Assembly (NCBI RefSeq): GCF_031143425.1
Contig: NC_090444.1
Location: 1,350,242,323-1,350,306,322 of the forward strand
From: Pleurodeles waltl
Lineage: Eukaryota; Chordata; Amphibia; Caudata; Salamandridae
DNA: 64,000 nt
Reading direction: 5' to 3'
In this document: one piece after another, positions 20,571 to 29,623 of the stretch
Layout of the letters: the number at the start of each line of letters is the position of its first letter
Numbering within the stretch: the stretch's first letter is position 1
The notes under the pieces: model-generated
What the model was told of the DNA's origin: nothing
Seen by the model: only the letters and a program-made list of their open reading frames with translations
Databases searched by the model: none
Program-made: the position numbers and the translations under genes

Positions 20571-22640
20571 AGTTCAGGAGAGGAAGGAGATTGTGTGCTT
20601 GCAGCATCCTTGGAAGTTGATCAAAAGGGTCCGTACGTGGAGGGAAGAGTAATGGGTCATCGTGTCTCATTCTTGGTTGACACAGGAGCCACACGTTCAA
20701 CTGTTAAGAGCATTGAAGTACCAAATTTGCCACTCTCAGGAAGGACAGTTCAAGTGGTGGGAGTAGCAAACAGGCACCTGACAAACCCAATTACAGATCC
20801 GGTACCAGTCAGCATCGGTAACTATCAAGGGTTACATCAGTTTGTGGTATGTGACTCAAGTCCGATAGCACTGTTAGGGAGAGACTTATTGTGCAAATTA
20901 GGTTGTTCGATTATGTGTTCGAACGAGGGAATTAAAATTCAGACGAGCAGTGATGGGGAAGAAGAGGACAGTGCAGAGGGGGATGAGATGGAAACTGTCG
21001 ATGAAGAGTATCCTCTGATTTGTCTCTTCCCGATGATAACTGAAGAAGATATTCCAGCTGAATTACGAGAAACAGTTGGAAAGGAAGTGTGGGATATGAC
21101 AGGGAAAGAGGTGGGATTGATGAAAGGAGTGGAACCAGTGAAAGTGACTGTAAAGCCCAATGCAACCTTTCCCCAGACCCCACAATACCACATGGCACAA
21201 GACACCCTCATGAAAGTTGCCCAACTCATTGACGAATTTGTAAAGCAGGGAGTACTGAAAGAAGTGTTGAGCAGTCCATGTAATTCACCAATCATGGGAC
21301 TAATAAAGCCGAGTGGAAAGGTCCGAATTGTGCAGGACTTGAGGAAAATAAATGACATCATAGTCAAATGTTGCCCTGTCGTACCGAATCCAGCTGTGAT
21401 AATGTTTCAAGTCCCTTGCGATGCCGAGTGGTTCTCAGTCATCGACTTGTCACAAGCATTCTTTTCGGTGCCTCTTCATGAGGACAGTCAATATCTCTTT
21501 TGTTTCAAATTCTTAGACAGAGTGTACAGTTGGTGTCGAATTCCTCAAGGGTTTTCTGAGTCACCGTCAATCTTCAATCAGATTCTAAAGAAAGACTTGG
21601 AAGCGTTAGAATTGCCATTCGAGTCAACCCTAGTACAGTACATCGATGACTTATTGATTGCATCAAAGACAGAAAGTGGCTGCACAGCCGACACCATTGC
21701 TCTGTTGAACCATTTGGGAAGGAATGGGCACAAGGTGTCTCCTTCCAAATTGCAGTTCTGTCAGAAGAAAGTGAAATACTTGGGTCACCAGATAGAGAAA
21801 GGGTCAAGGAGAATAATGAAGGAAAGAATAACAAGCGTACTTCAAATGAGTCCACCAAAGACAAGGAGGGAGGTGAGGAAGTTTTTGGGAATGGTGGGCT
21901 ACTGTCGTCAGTGGATTCCCAACTTCTCAACTCTAGCAAAACCTTTACTGAAGCTGACCCAGAAGGATGCCTTGGATCAAATTGAGCTGAAAGAAGATGA
22001 GATGGATGCTTTTATCGAATTGAAAGAATGCATGTGCAGGGCTCCAGCTTTAGGTATGCCTGATTACACAAAGCCTTTCACATTGTTGTGTCATGAACGT
22101 GATGCATGTTCTTTGTCTGTCTTGACTCAAGCCCAGGGTGGCATAAACAGACCAGTAGCGTATTTTTCAGCTACTTTGGATCCGGTCGCAGCAGCACTTC
22201 CAGGGTGTTTGCGCGCCGTAGCAGCAGTTGGTATCAGCCTCACTCAGAGTGAAGGAATAGTGATGGGACATCCAGTAACAGTCATGGTCCCTCACTCAGT
22301 TGAGATACTTTTGACCCGCTCCCGAACGCAACACATGACTGGAGCAAGACTCACAAGGTATGAAACGATAATTCTGGGCTCACCGAATGTGCAGCTGAAA
22401 AGGTGCACTACGTTGAATCCAGCAACCTTGCTTCCTGGTGAAAATGCTGAAATTGAGAACGCTGAAGACGTCGAGCATGACTGCCTTCAGGTGACCGAAT
22501 TTTGCACAAAACCTCGACCTGACATTAAGGATACTAAGCTTGATGAAAATGACCAAATTGTTTTCGTTGATGGTTCATGTCTAAGAGATGGGATGGGAAT
22601 TTTGAAAGCAGGTTATGCTGTATGTACTGTAACAGGTGTC
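20571..22640 (+). CDS. pol: ERV protease, reverse transcriptase and start of RNase H
   Basis: Aspartic protease: DTG at 20679-20687 and the C-terminal 'ALLGRDLL' near 20866-20890. Reverse transcriptase: first palm aspartate in 'VIDLSQAFF' (codon 21444-21446), 'PQGFSESPS' near 21542-21570, and the catalytic YIDD at 21639-21650. Then come the connection domain and the start of RNase H, with its first catalytic aspartate in 'VDGS' (codon 22569-22571). All key residues are present. The frame is open until the solo LTR begins at 22641. Confidence 0.9.
22636..22640 (+). repeat. Target-site duplication, left, of the solo LTR
   Basis: GTGTC here is repeated at 23723-23727 on the other side of the insert. 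The 5-bp length fits many LTR retrotransposons. Confidence 0.85.
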
Positions 22641-23722
22641 TGTACTGCCATTTGTTAAATTTTGTTTTGACCAATGACTTTGTGTTTCACCACTGCGCAT
22701 ATTAGTTGCTCAATGTTCACCAGTAGCACATGGTATGTTTTGTTCAGTTTAGCCACCTATGGGCTTTGACATTGCATTAGCCATTACATTCTGTATTCTG
22801 CCTATTGGCTTTGACATGCTGTATCCAGCTTAACTGCCTATTGGCTTTGACATGATATTATACATTGCATTTTATATCCAGCTCCGCTGCCTATTGGCTT
22901 TGACATTGAACATTGCATTTTGTATTCAGCTCAGCTGCCTATGGGCTTTGACATGATATAAGACATTGCATTTTGTATTCAGCTTAGATGCTTATTGGCT
23001 TTGACATGACACTAGACATTGCATTTGATATTTAGGTTAGCTGCCTATTGCCTTTAACATGACATTGCATTTGATATTTAGGTTAGCTGCCCATTGCCTT
23101 TAACGTGGAGTTAGACATTGCAGTTGAGAATCCAAGCTGTATTTTTCCAAGCTGTGTTTTTGCACCGGAGAACCAAGATGTTTTTCTCACAGTAGACTAG
23201 ACATGATAAGAGAGAGTACATGGGTGTTGTTTTCTCTTCGCTTGAGCTTGGGAACAGGAGTAGTCTTGGAGACCTGGCCAGTCTCCAAAAGGCTTGCTCA
23301 GTTTCCCAGGTCTGAGAGGAGGGGGCACACCTTTGTAACGAATGTAACAGGCTGCAGAGGGTGAGATTCGAATCTGCCGGACCTCGTGCTGGAGCTTGGC
23401 GCCAGCTGCCAGCATCCCGTGTGGGTAGATGAAACTCTTTCTCGCGGCTGACAGGGGTCATCAGCTTGCAGACCTTAGAAAGATGTAGCTGTAAATAGTT
23501 CCTACACGGTGAAGTATTTGTTTTGCTTTGCATTCAATATCTTATAAATATAACCTGCTGTGTATATTGCAAACTGATATATTTTGTTTGATTAACGCGG
23601 ACTTGAAAGCTACTAATTCGTCATTCATAATTAACAACAATAAAAGTCTTCTTTGACCTCACAAGTGCATTTCTGTTGTGTTATGTTAGTGCTTAGAAAC
23701 TAAATAAGAGGAAAGCACTACA
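22641..23722 (+). mobile_element. Solo LTR (1082 bp) inserted in ERV RNase H
   Basis: Begins TGTACTGCC and ends GCACTACA, with TG...CA ends and GTGTC on both sides. There is no internal region, so it is a solo LTR left by recombination of an unrelated LTR element. A TATA-like TATAAATA (23543-23550) and AATAAA (23639-23644) place U3, R and U5 in + orientation. An eight-fold array of a CCTATTGGC motif fills 22747-23105. Taking the insert and one GTGTC away rejoins the RNase H frame with no change, so the ends are exact. Confidence 0.9.
22747..23105 (+). repeat. Eight-fold CCTATTGGC-type repeat array in the solo LTR U3
   Basis: Copies of the motif CCTATTGGCTTTGACA (with variants) start near 22747, 22801, 22842, 22891, 22938, 22991, 23043 and 23091, spaced 41-54 bases. 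Most contain ATTGG, the inverted CCAAT box. Upstream position suggests an enhancer array, but no function is shown. Confidence 0.8.
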
Positions 23723-23727
23723 GTGTC

Positions 23728-24096
23728 TTGGAAGCGGCCTGGCTTCAAGGAGTCTATTCTGCACAAGTAGCAGAACTTGTAGCCCTTACAAGAGCATGTC
23801 AACTGTCTGCATTGATGAAAGTCACCATTTACACTGATAGTCAGTACGGGTTTGGGATTGTGCACGACTTTGGACAACTATGGTCACAGAGAGGTTTCCT
23901 GACTTCTTCAGGATCCCCAGTGAAAAACGGGGAGAGAATAAGGGAATTGTTACACGCCATTCAAATGCCAGCCGAAGTTGCAGTGGTAAAGTGTAGTGCT
24001 CATACCAAAGCACAGGACTATGTTTCTCTGGGAAATGCATATGCGGATCAAGTCGCAAGATTTTGTGCCTTGAACTGTATATTACTCAGAGATTAA
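23728..24096 (+). CDS. pol: ERV RNase H, 3' part
   Basis: Continues RNase H after the solo LTR, one frame over. The catalytic glutamate is in 'AQVAELVAL' (codon 23773-23775), the third acidic residue is in 'YTDS' (codon 23836-23838), and the last is in 'NAYAD' near 24038-24052. So the D-E-D-D set is complete across the insert. An in-frame TAA at 24094-24096 now ends the frame; the sequence beyond continues in the same frame into integrase, so this is a point nonsense change. Confidence 0.88.
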   Translation: MEAAWLQGVYSAQVAELVALTRACQLSALMKVTIYTDSQYGFGIVHDFGQLWSQRGFLTSSGSPVKNGERIRELLHAIQMPAEVAVVKCSAHTKAQDYVSLGNAYADQVARFCALNCILLRD

Positions 24097-25485
24097 TGGA
24101 ATTCGATAAGTGAACCAGAACTCGAACCAGCTGAAGCATTTGCCTTGAAGGTCGTAGATACAATAGATGAATTAAAATCATTACAGAATAACGTCAGGGA
24201 GGATGAAAGAGATTCCTGGATTAAATCACAATGTATAAAGAGACCAGATGAGTTATGGGTTTCAAATGAAGGAAAATTCGTTTTGCCAAACAGTCTCTTA
24301 TCACAGCTTGCGCGGTTCTATCATGGGCAAGCTCACCTAGGGAGAGATGCCATGATAAGATTATTCAAAACTGATTGGTTTAACCCCAGATTTCGCCAAG
24401 CTGCAGAAGCAGTTTGCCATCGATGTGTCACTTGCCAGCAGATGAACCCAGGAAAGGGAACAGTTGTGAACGCGAGCCACATTGGCAGGGCCAGTGGCCC
24501 ATTTAGTAGGATGCAGATGGACTTCATTGAGATGCCTGTGCATGGAGGTCTAAAGTATGTGTTGGTGATTGTGTGCATTTTTAGTCACTGGATTGAGGCA
24601 TACCCCACACGTAGAAATGACAGCCTTACAGTTGCAAAACTATTGTTGAGGGAGTTAATACCACGTTTCGGATTCCCGATCTCTTTAGAATCAGATAGGG
24701 GAAGTCACTTCAATAACGAGGTGATAAAGTTACTTTGCGAAGCGCAGAACATTGAGCAAAAACTGCATTGTAGCTATCGCCCTGAAGCCTCAGGACTGGT
24801 GGAGCAAATGAATGGTACACTGAAATCAAGAATGGCGAAAATATGTGCATCGACAAATTTGAAATGGCCTGACGCATTGCCCTTGGTGCTAATGTCAATG
24901 AGAAACACCCTTGATAGAAAGACTGGATTGTCTCCGCACGAAATTCTCATGGGCAGGGCTATGAGACTTCCTGCAGTTCCCGCAAACGCGCTTTTGAATA
25001 TTACAGATGATATGGTGTTAGACTACTGCAAAGGTCTGGCTGACGTGGTTCGCTCTTTCTCTCACCAGGTGGAAGCAACCACCTTGCCACCGATCCAAGG
25101 TCCAGGACACGCACTGAAAGCAGGTGACTGGGTCGTGGTAAAGAAGCACGTGAGAAAGTCGTGTTTGGAACCCCGTTGGAAAGGCCCTTTCCAAGTGATC
25201 CTGACGACCACTACCGCTGTGAAGTGTGCGGGAGTTCCCAACTGGATTCACGCCAGTCACACAAAGAAAGTGTTGTGTCCCACAGATGAGGAAGTTGAAG
25301 CGCTGAAACTGCCAGTGCCTGATAAAACAGTGCTGAACGCTGAGACAGAGCAAAACCAAACTGAAAGCGACCAGACAGGAACGGAAGAGAGAGAGATATT
25401 CTCTGAGGACGAAGCGACCAACTCACTTGGGGAAGACCAAGGAGAAAGTTCAGACAGCGACGAAGCAGCTGAAGGTGACAAATAA
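24097..25485 (+). CDS. pol: ERV integrase
   Basis: Inserts viral DNA into the host genome. Zinc-binding HHCC domain: H-x3-H in 'HGQAHLG' (about 24323-24343) and 'CHRCVTC' (about 24416-24436). Catalytic core: aspartate in 'QMDFIEM' (codon 24520-24522), aspartate in 'ESDRGSHF' (24694-24696) and glutamate in 'LVEQMNGT' (24802-24804). I count 35 residues between the last two, the retroviral DD35E. A C-terminal basic 'KPRWKGPF'-like segment (reads 'EPRWKGPFQV', about 25168-25197) is the usual gamma-type integrase tail. A TAA at 25483-25485 interrupts the frame within an acidic repeat. Confidence 0.92.
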   Translation, partial: WNSISEPELEPAEAFALKVVDTIDELKSLQNNVREDERDSWIKSQCIKRPDELWVSNEGKFVLPNSLLSQLARFYHGQAHLGRDAMIRLFKTDWFNPRFRQAAEAVCHRCVTCQQMNPGKGTVVNASHIGRASGPFSRMQMDFIEMPVHGGLKYVLVIVCIFSHWIEAYPTRRNDSLTVAKLLLRELIPRFGFPISLESDRGSHFNNEVIKLLCEAQNIEQKLHCSYRPEASGLVEQMNGTLKSRMAKICASTNLKWPDALPLVLMSMRNTLDRKTGLSPHEILMGRAMRLPAVPANALLNITDDMVLDYCKGLADVVRSFSHQVEATTLPPIQGPGHALKAGDWVVVKKHVRKSCLEPRWKGPFQVILTTTTAVKCAGVPNWIHASHTKKVLCPTDEEVEALKLPVPDKTVLNAETEQNQTESDQTGTEEREIFSEDEATNSLGEDQGESSDSDEAAEGDK

Positions 25486-26118
25486 CCTGAAGCAGCTGAG
25501 GGTAGCAAAGAGCCTGAAGCAGCTGAAGGTGATAAAGAGCCTGAAGCAGCTGAAAGTGATAAAGAGTCTGAAGAAAGTAACGGTGACGAAGGGCTCGAAA
25601 AAGGTGAAAAAGCAGGAGAGCCTGATCAGAGGAGGGCTTTCCCAGAAGCAGACGATACAGAAAAAGAAAAAGAGAACGTGATTGATTCCCCAGAAGGAGG
25701 GGACAAGGCAGAACAGAACGAAACGGTTCAAGCTTCCACAGAAAAGATCGCAGGTCCATCAAATGGACATGGTGCAAAGAGAAGACTAAGTATATCACCA
25801 ATAAAACAAAGGACTAAAGAAAGTTTGAACGACGGAGAAAGGCCAAAAGTGAAAGAGAAAAGAAAGGAAGTGACTGTCGTGATACCATCCCCGAGTGAAG
25901 AAAAAGACTTGACAAAAGTGGAAAGTACCAGCGAAGCAGAATTGAAAAGAGAAGCAAAATTGAAAAGGAAAAGGATACCAAACAGAAGATATTCCGGTCC
26001 TGAATGGGCATATGTAGTTCATGACGATTGGACTGACGAGTTTGTATCTCTTAGCCTCGAGAACGAAGAAGAAGAGATACCAATAGAAAAGAAAAGTTTT
26101 ATGGACTCTGTCGATTGA
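25486..26118 (+). pseudogene. Acidic/basic C-terminal extension of pol, cut off by a stop
   Basis: Same frame as integrase, directly after the TAA. It starts with imperfect repeats of a nine- to ten-residue unit (EPEAAEGDK type), whose first member lies before the stop, so the repeat array straddles it. A charged segment (about 25560-25960) follows, then 'RRYSGPEWAYVVHDDW' (about 25987-26034), then a glutamate-rich end, with a stop at 26116-26118. I do not recognise the domain. It is either an unusual pol tail or a separately expressed accessory product. Confidence 0.65.
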
Positions 26119-26373
26119 AAGGGTAATAAATGATATTGCTTGCTACAATATAACGTGATACAAACAACCAGCTGAGACATTGCTAAACCGGATAAGACAC
26201 TTGCTGAACCGATAAAAGACTGAGTTATTGCCGAATTGAGACAAATGCTGCTAACCGATAAGTGACTGGCCTCTTGAAGAAAACTGTGTGAACATTGCGC
26301 TAGTTCAGCTTTGTAACTGAATTGCCAAATAGTTTTTTATAGGTGCTTCTAGCTCTCTGATTCTATACAGATC
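26119..26373 (+). other. pol-env spacer
   Basis: Noncoding AT-rich stretch with recurring ACCGATAAG-like words (about 26188-26265). It should contain the env splice acceptor; CTATACAG just before 26371 is a possible one. Confidence 0.45.
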
Positions 26374-28005
26374 ATGACGCAAAACAGTAGAAAGAATTAT
26401 TGTAAATACGTGTGTATAGGCTTGGTAATTGCATGTGTACTAATAATAATGGCAATCATACTTGGAATGCATGGTAAGGGTGAGAATGAGAAAATTGATG
26501 CTTCTACTTTTGCACCTGTTACTGTTACTGAACTAACCGCACTGAAAAGACTAGAATTAGATGAGAGACACTTGCATGATAAGAAGGAGCTTTCGTATAA
26601 CGTTTTCTATCGCTTGCTAACAGAATATGTTGAGACTATGGATGCGAAAGATTGTTATGTGTGTACACAGATACCGACATCAGTAAAGGAAGGGGTGACT
26701 TATCACCACATGCCTCTTACATACGGGATTACGTGTAGTATAGTAATGTCTAGATTTTATGGTCAAACTAACATACAGTATTTTTACTCAAATTATGATG
26801 TTACCTTTGCATATGTTCCTATAATAGCGCAGCTAAGCCAGATTGCTAAAGATTGGGATGCTAAAATAATGAGGGAATTTTTCGAGCCAATGCAACCTTT
26901 TGAAACGGCTCACGCTCATAGGGAAAACCTTACCTGCTCGCTCTCTGCAGTAGAAATAAGCTTTTTAGATCGCACAGATGATAGAAGGGCACAAATGAAT
27001 GCGAAATTAGAAAAAGAGCTACATAAGAGGACTTCAGTAGATAATTATGATTTTGCCGCAATAAAGACACAAGGGAGAATTGCTTTAGATGCTTGGCATG
27101 TAGGGAAATTTTGTATATATCGTGGTGAGTCTTATTATGATAACATTTTTGTAGGAGCAAGTGAGTGTAAACATACGTTTATCTTTAAGGCCAAATGGAC
27201 ATTCATGATGAACGGACTTGACCCTGTCATACCAGGTGTATATTACATTTGTGGGTATAATGCCTATTATCGTCTTCCAAAGGGATGGTGGGGGAGATGT
27301 TATTTGGGTATAGTGTTCCCAAAGGTTTATCAGCTGGATGACCTATCGATGATTCCAAAGACATCTGGATCCCATCGTATCCAGAAAAGAGAGACCGCAG
27401 CTGCTGTGGTAGGAGATATATTTGGAGCCATGATTCCTTCATTGGGAGTTGTGTTGAACTCCATCAAAATAAGAAAGTTGTCTACTATAGTGGATAACAT
27501 GTTGACAAAGTTTTCAGGTGCTATAATCATGATAGATGCTGAACTTGCAGCGGAAAGAGCTATGACTCTTCAAAACAGGCTTGCTTTAGACATTCTTTTA
27601 GCAAAGGATGGCGGCGTTTGCAAAATGCTTGGTGCACGACACTGTTGTACGTATATTCCAGATAACAGTGCAAAGATTAAAACAATGCTTGCTAACCTAA
27701 CAAAAGAAAGTGCAGATTTGAAGGAATTGAAAGAACCAGGAGTGTGGGAGAAAGTTGGAAAGGGAATTGCGTCAGTGGGAAATTGGCTTGGTGGCATTTG
27801 GAATGGAATATTGCTAAAAATAATACAGGGAATTTTGATAGTACTGATTTGCATATTTGGAATTTGGGGAATAAAAAGAGGAATAATAATGATAATGGAA
27901 AGAATTAAAAGAAGAAAGGAAGAGAAAATGATGAAAAGAATGGCAGAAGAATATAAAGCGAAAACTAGGGGAATTAAAAGGAAAAGAGAACTGACAGAAT
28001 TTTAA
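26374..28005 (+). CDS. env: ERV envelope glycoprotein, 543 codons, open
   Basis: Mediates receptor binding and membrane fusion of retroviruses; here an old genomic copy. It begins with a true ATG. A hydrophobic segment at residues about 13-32 acts as a signal or signal-anchor. The surface part has several cysteine pairs. A dibasic 'QKR' (residues 337-339) lies before an alanine/glycine-rich hydrophobic stretch, the expected cleavage site and fusion peptide, although the usual R at P4 is absent. The transmembrane subunit has a heptad-rich helix and C-x7-CC (first C 27619-27621, CC 27643-27648), one residue longer than the common C-x6-CC. A membrane span at about 480-501 is followed by a very basic cytoplasmic tail of about 40 residues. 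No stop or frameshift. Confidence 0.88.
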   Translation: MTQNSRKNYCKYVCIGLVIACVLIIMAIILGMHGKGENEKIDASTFAPVTVTELTALKRLELDERHLHDKKELSYNVFYRLLTEYVETMDAKDCYVCTQIPTSVKEGVTYHHMPLTYGITCSIVMSRFYGQTNIQYFYSNYDVTFAYVPIIAQLSQIAKDWDAKIMREFFEPMQPFETAHAHRENLTCSLSAVEISFLDRTDDRRAQMNAKLEKELHKRTSVDNYDFAAIKTQGRIALDAWHVGKFCIYRGESYYDNIFVGASECKHTFIFKAKWTFMMNGLDPVIPGVYYICGYNAYYRLPKGWWGRCYLGIVFPKVYQLDDLSMIPKTSGSHRIQKRETAAAVVGDIFGAMIPSLGVVLNSIKIRKLSTIVDNMLTKFSGAIIMIDAELAAERAMTLQNRLALDILLAKDGGVCKMLGARHCCTYIPDNSAKIKTMLANLTKESADLKELKEPGVWEKVGKGIASVGNWLGGIWNGILLKIIQGILIVLICIFGIWGIKRGIIMIMERIKRRKEEKMMKRMAEEYKAKTRGIKRKRELTEF

Positions 28006-28053
28006 TGGAATAAAATTTGTTGGCATGATTTGGTGTGATGACAAGTAGTCATC

Positions 28054-28064
28054 AGAGGAGGGAT
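28054..28064 (+). promoter_or_regulatory. Polypurine tract of the ERV
   Basis: AGAGGAGGGA lies immediately before the 3' LTR, where the plus-strand primer is made. Confidence 0.8.
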
Positions 28065-29619
28065 TGATGAAGCAGAAATGAAGGTTTTACATTTATTGAC
28101 GCATAAACGTAGTGTGAAATAATCATGTGTGACTTTAACCGAACTAATAAAGATTGTACGGGGACAAAATGTGCCCTCAGAGTAGTTTGCCAACATTTAT
28201 AAGTGTGCTTTATATAACGTGGTGTATTAGAATTGCACTAATCCGACATAATCATAAACATGTGCTATGATTTGCTTGTTTGAAATGTTTTAGCTTAGCA
28301 TAACTTTAGCGGAGGCTTCGGCCTAGTTGCCTGGTCTCACGGTTTAGATGCTCGTATTTTTCCAATGTGCTAATAAATGTGTATTTTTGCTTGAAGCTGT
28401 ACTTTTCCACTGAGATCGTTCACATGCTTATCTTAAGGTTTCGTGCCAGCCTGGCATTTTTCTCTTTGCTCCAAGGTCAATCTGCAGGTGCGGACAATGG
28501 AAGCTCTGAAAGTGAGTTAATTGGTATAAAATGTTGCAACTTGCGTACCCGTCTCCAAGGATAATGTATGCTTAAGTAAAAGCTTGAGAACTGTTGTTTT
28601 TGATTGGACAATTTGAAGCCAACCTATGAACCCTCCAATGGAAGACCTTACTGGATTTGAACTGTTGTCTATTTAAACCAGGTTCACGAGAAGAAAGTAG
28701 CCATTACCAGCTATTGCCCGACATTGCGCCATTTTGTAGCTATTATGGCCCACCTTGCTGCGACGCCATTTTGAAAGCGACTTTGATGCTTTCTCTAATC
28801 GAGAGAAAGAGACTTTAAATGATTCTTGCCCTAGAGACTTTAACTTTGATCCCCTTGCATGAAGTAGTAGTTTTATCTTGCCGCCGTGAGGCAATTGCCC
28901 CGTCCACCTTGTCCCTTGCCCCGTCCCAATGCTGATCGAGAAACGGTACCTGTGAGACGAAGACTTCCTTGTATGCTGATCGTAATTGGTAAATATGAAA
29001 GGAAATTGTAAAATTGCATTGTGTTTCTTTTAGGTAACCAACTGCTGATTTTGATACGATCCCTAGTTAAGAGTTTTTTCCAAATTAATGTTGCTAAATT
29101 GTTTTTGCATGAAGTCCCACATGCCGATGCTAATTTGTGGTTAGATGAGGATTCCTTTTGTTGCACGATGCAATTTGAGACCTTGTTATGCTGACTAAAT
29201 GTAAGCAATTAGCTCATTACAGATTATAGTTTTAGTGATTTGCATTGCTATTATCGAATGCCTTGTTATACACCTGTTCCGCCGTTATGGACAGCTATTA
29301 ATGTTCATTTATGTTTATCATTTGGTGTTGAGACACATCTATATTGTGCTAGCTTTGTTAATATAGGGAAATAAATTCACTAACTTTGAATAAACTGGTG
29401 TGGTTATTCCTGACTGAAAGGTCAGGGTTCGTCGAAATGTATTCTGGATTAATTGTTAAGTGTTATGTTGAGCAGGGCATTGCTTATGTTCGTTATTGAT
29501 TATTGGGTTTGATTAAATTGACCGATTAAGGGTGGAGAGGGTCCCACTTAGCCAAAAGATTCATCGGCCAAAAGAGCGTCCAAAGTATAGGTAAATTACT
29601 AGTACGGAACGCTCTATCA
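28065..29619 (+). repeat. 3' LTR of the ERV (1555 bp)
   Basis: Begins TGATGAAGC and ends CTCTATCA, followed by TTTG (29620-29623). TATA-like CTATTTAAA at 28669-28677; AATAAA at 29370-29375 and 29389-29394, the likely poly(A) signals. Compared with the 5' LTR it lacks 18 bases near 29266 and differs at about ten positions. It keeps the empty Tc1 site (single TA at 29599-29600). Confidence 0.92.
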
Positions 29620-29623
29620 TTTG

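Larger units (their letters stand above)
17454..26118 (+). pseudogene. gag-pol: ERV gag-pro-pol, one frame, interrupted
   Basis: A single reading frame carries Gag, protease, reverse transcriptase, RNase H, integrase and an acidic tail. There is no stop or frameshift between gag and pol, unlike the usual readthrough or frameshift arrangement. The longest open stretch begins upstream at 17352, but the codon there is GTG; the first in-frame ATG is 17454 (protein begins MKFF). Residue 2 is not glycine, so N-myristoylation is not predicted. Breaks: a solo LTR (22641-23722) inside RNase H, and in-frame stops at 24094-24096 and 25483-25485. Because the solo LTR plus its TSD is 1087 bp, the downstream frame is offset by one, exactly as seen. 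Confidence 0.92.
13259..29619 (+). mobile_element. Endogenous retrovirus, complete provirus (class I-like)
   Basis: Seen in order: 5' LTR, primer-binding site, leader, gag-pro-pol, env, polypurine tract, 3' LTR. LTRs begin TG and end CA, and the provirus is flanked by TTTG (13255-13258 and 29620-29623). The 4-bp TSD, the capsid-like segment, the DTG protease, the YIDD reverse transcriptase and the DD35E integrase are closest in style to gamma/epsilon-type retroviruses. I cannot place it further without a tree. About ten substitutions plus one 18-base indel separate the LTRs over 1555 bp, so it is a fairly young insertion. Later damage: a Tc1 transposon in the 5' LTR, a solo LTR in RNase H, and two in-frame stops in pol. 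env is open. Confidence 0.93.
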
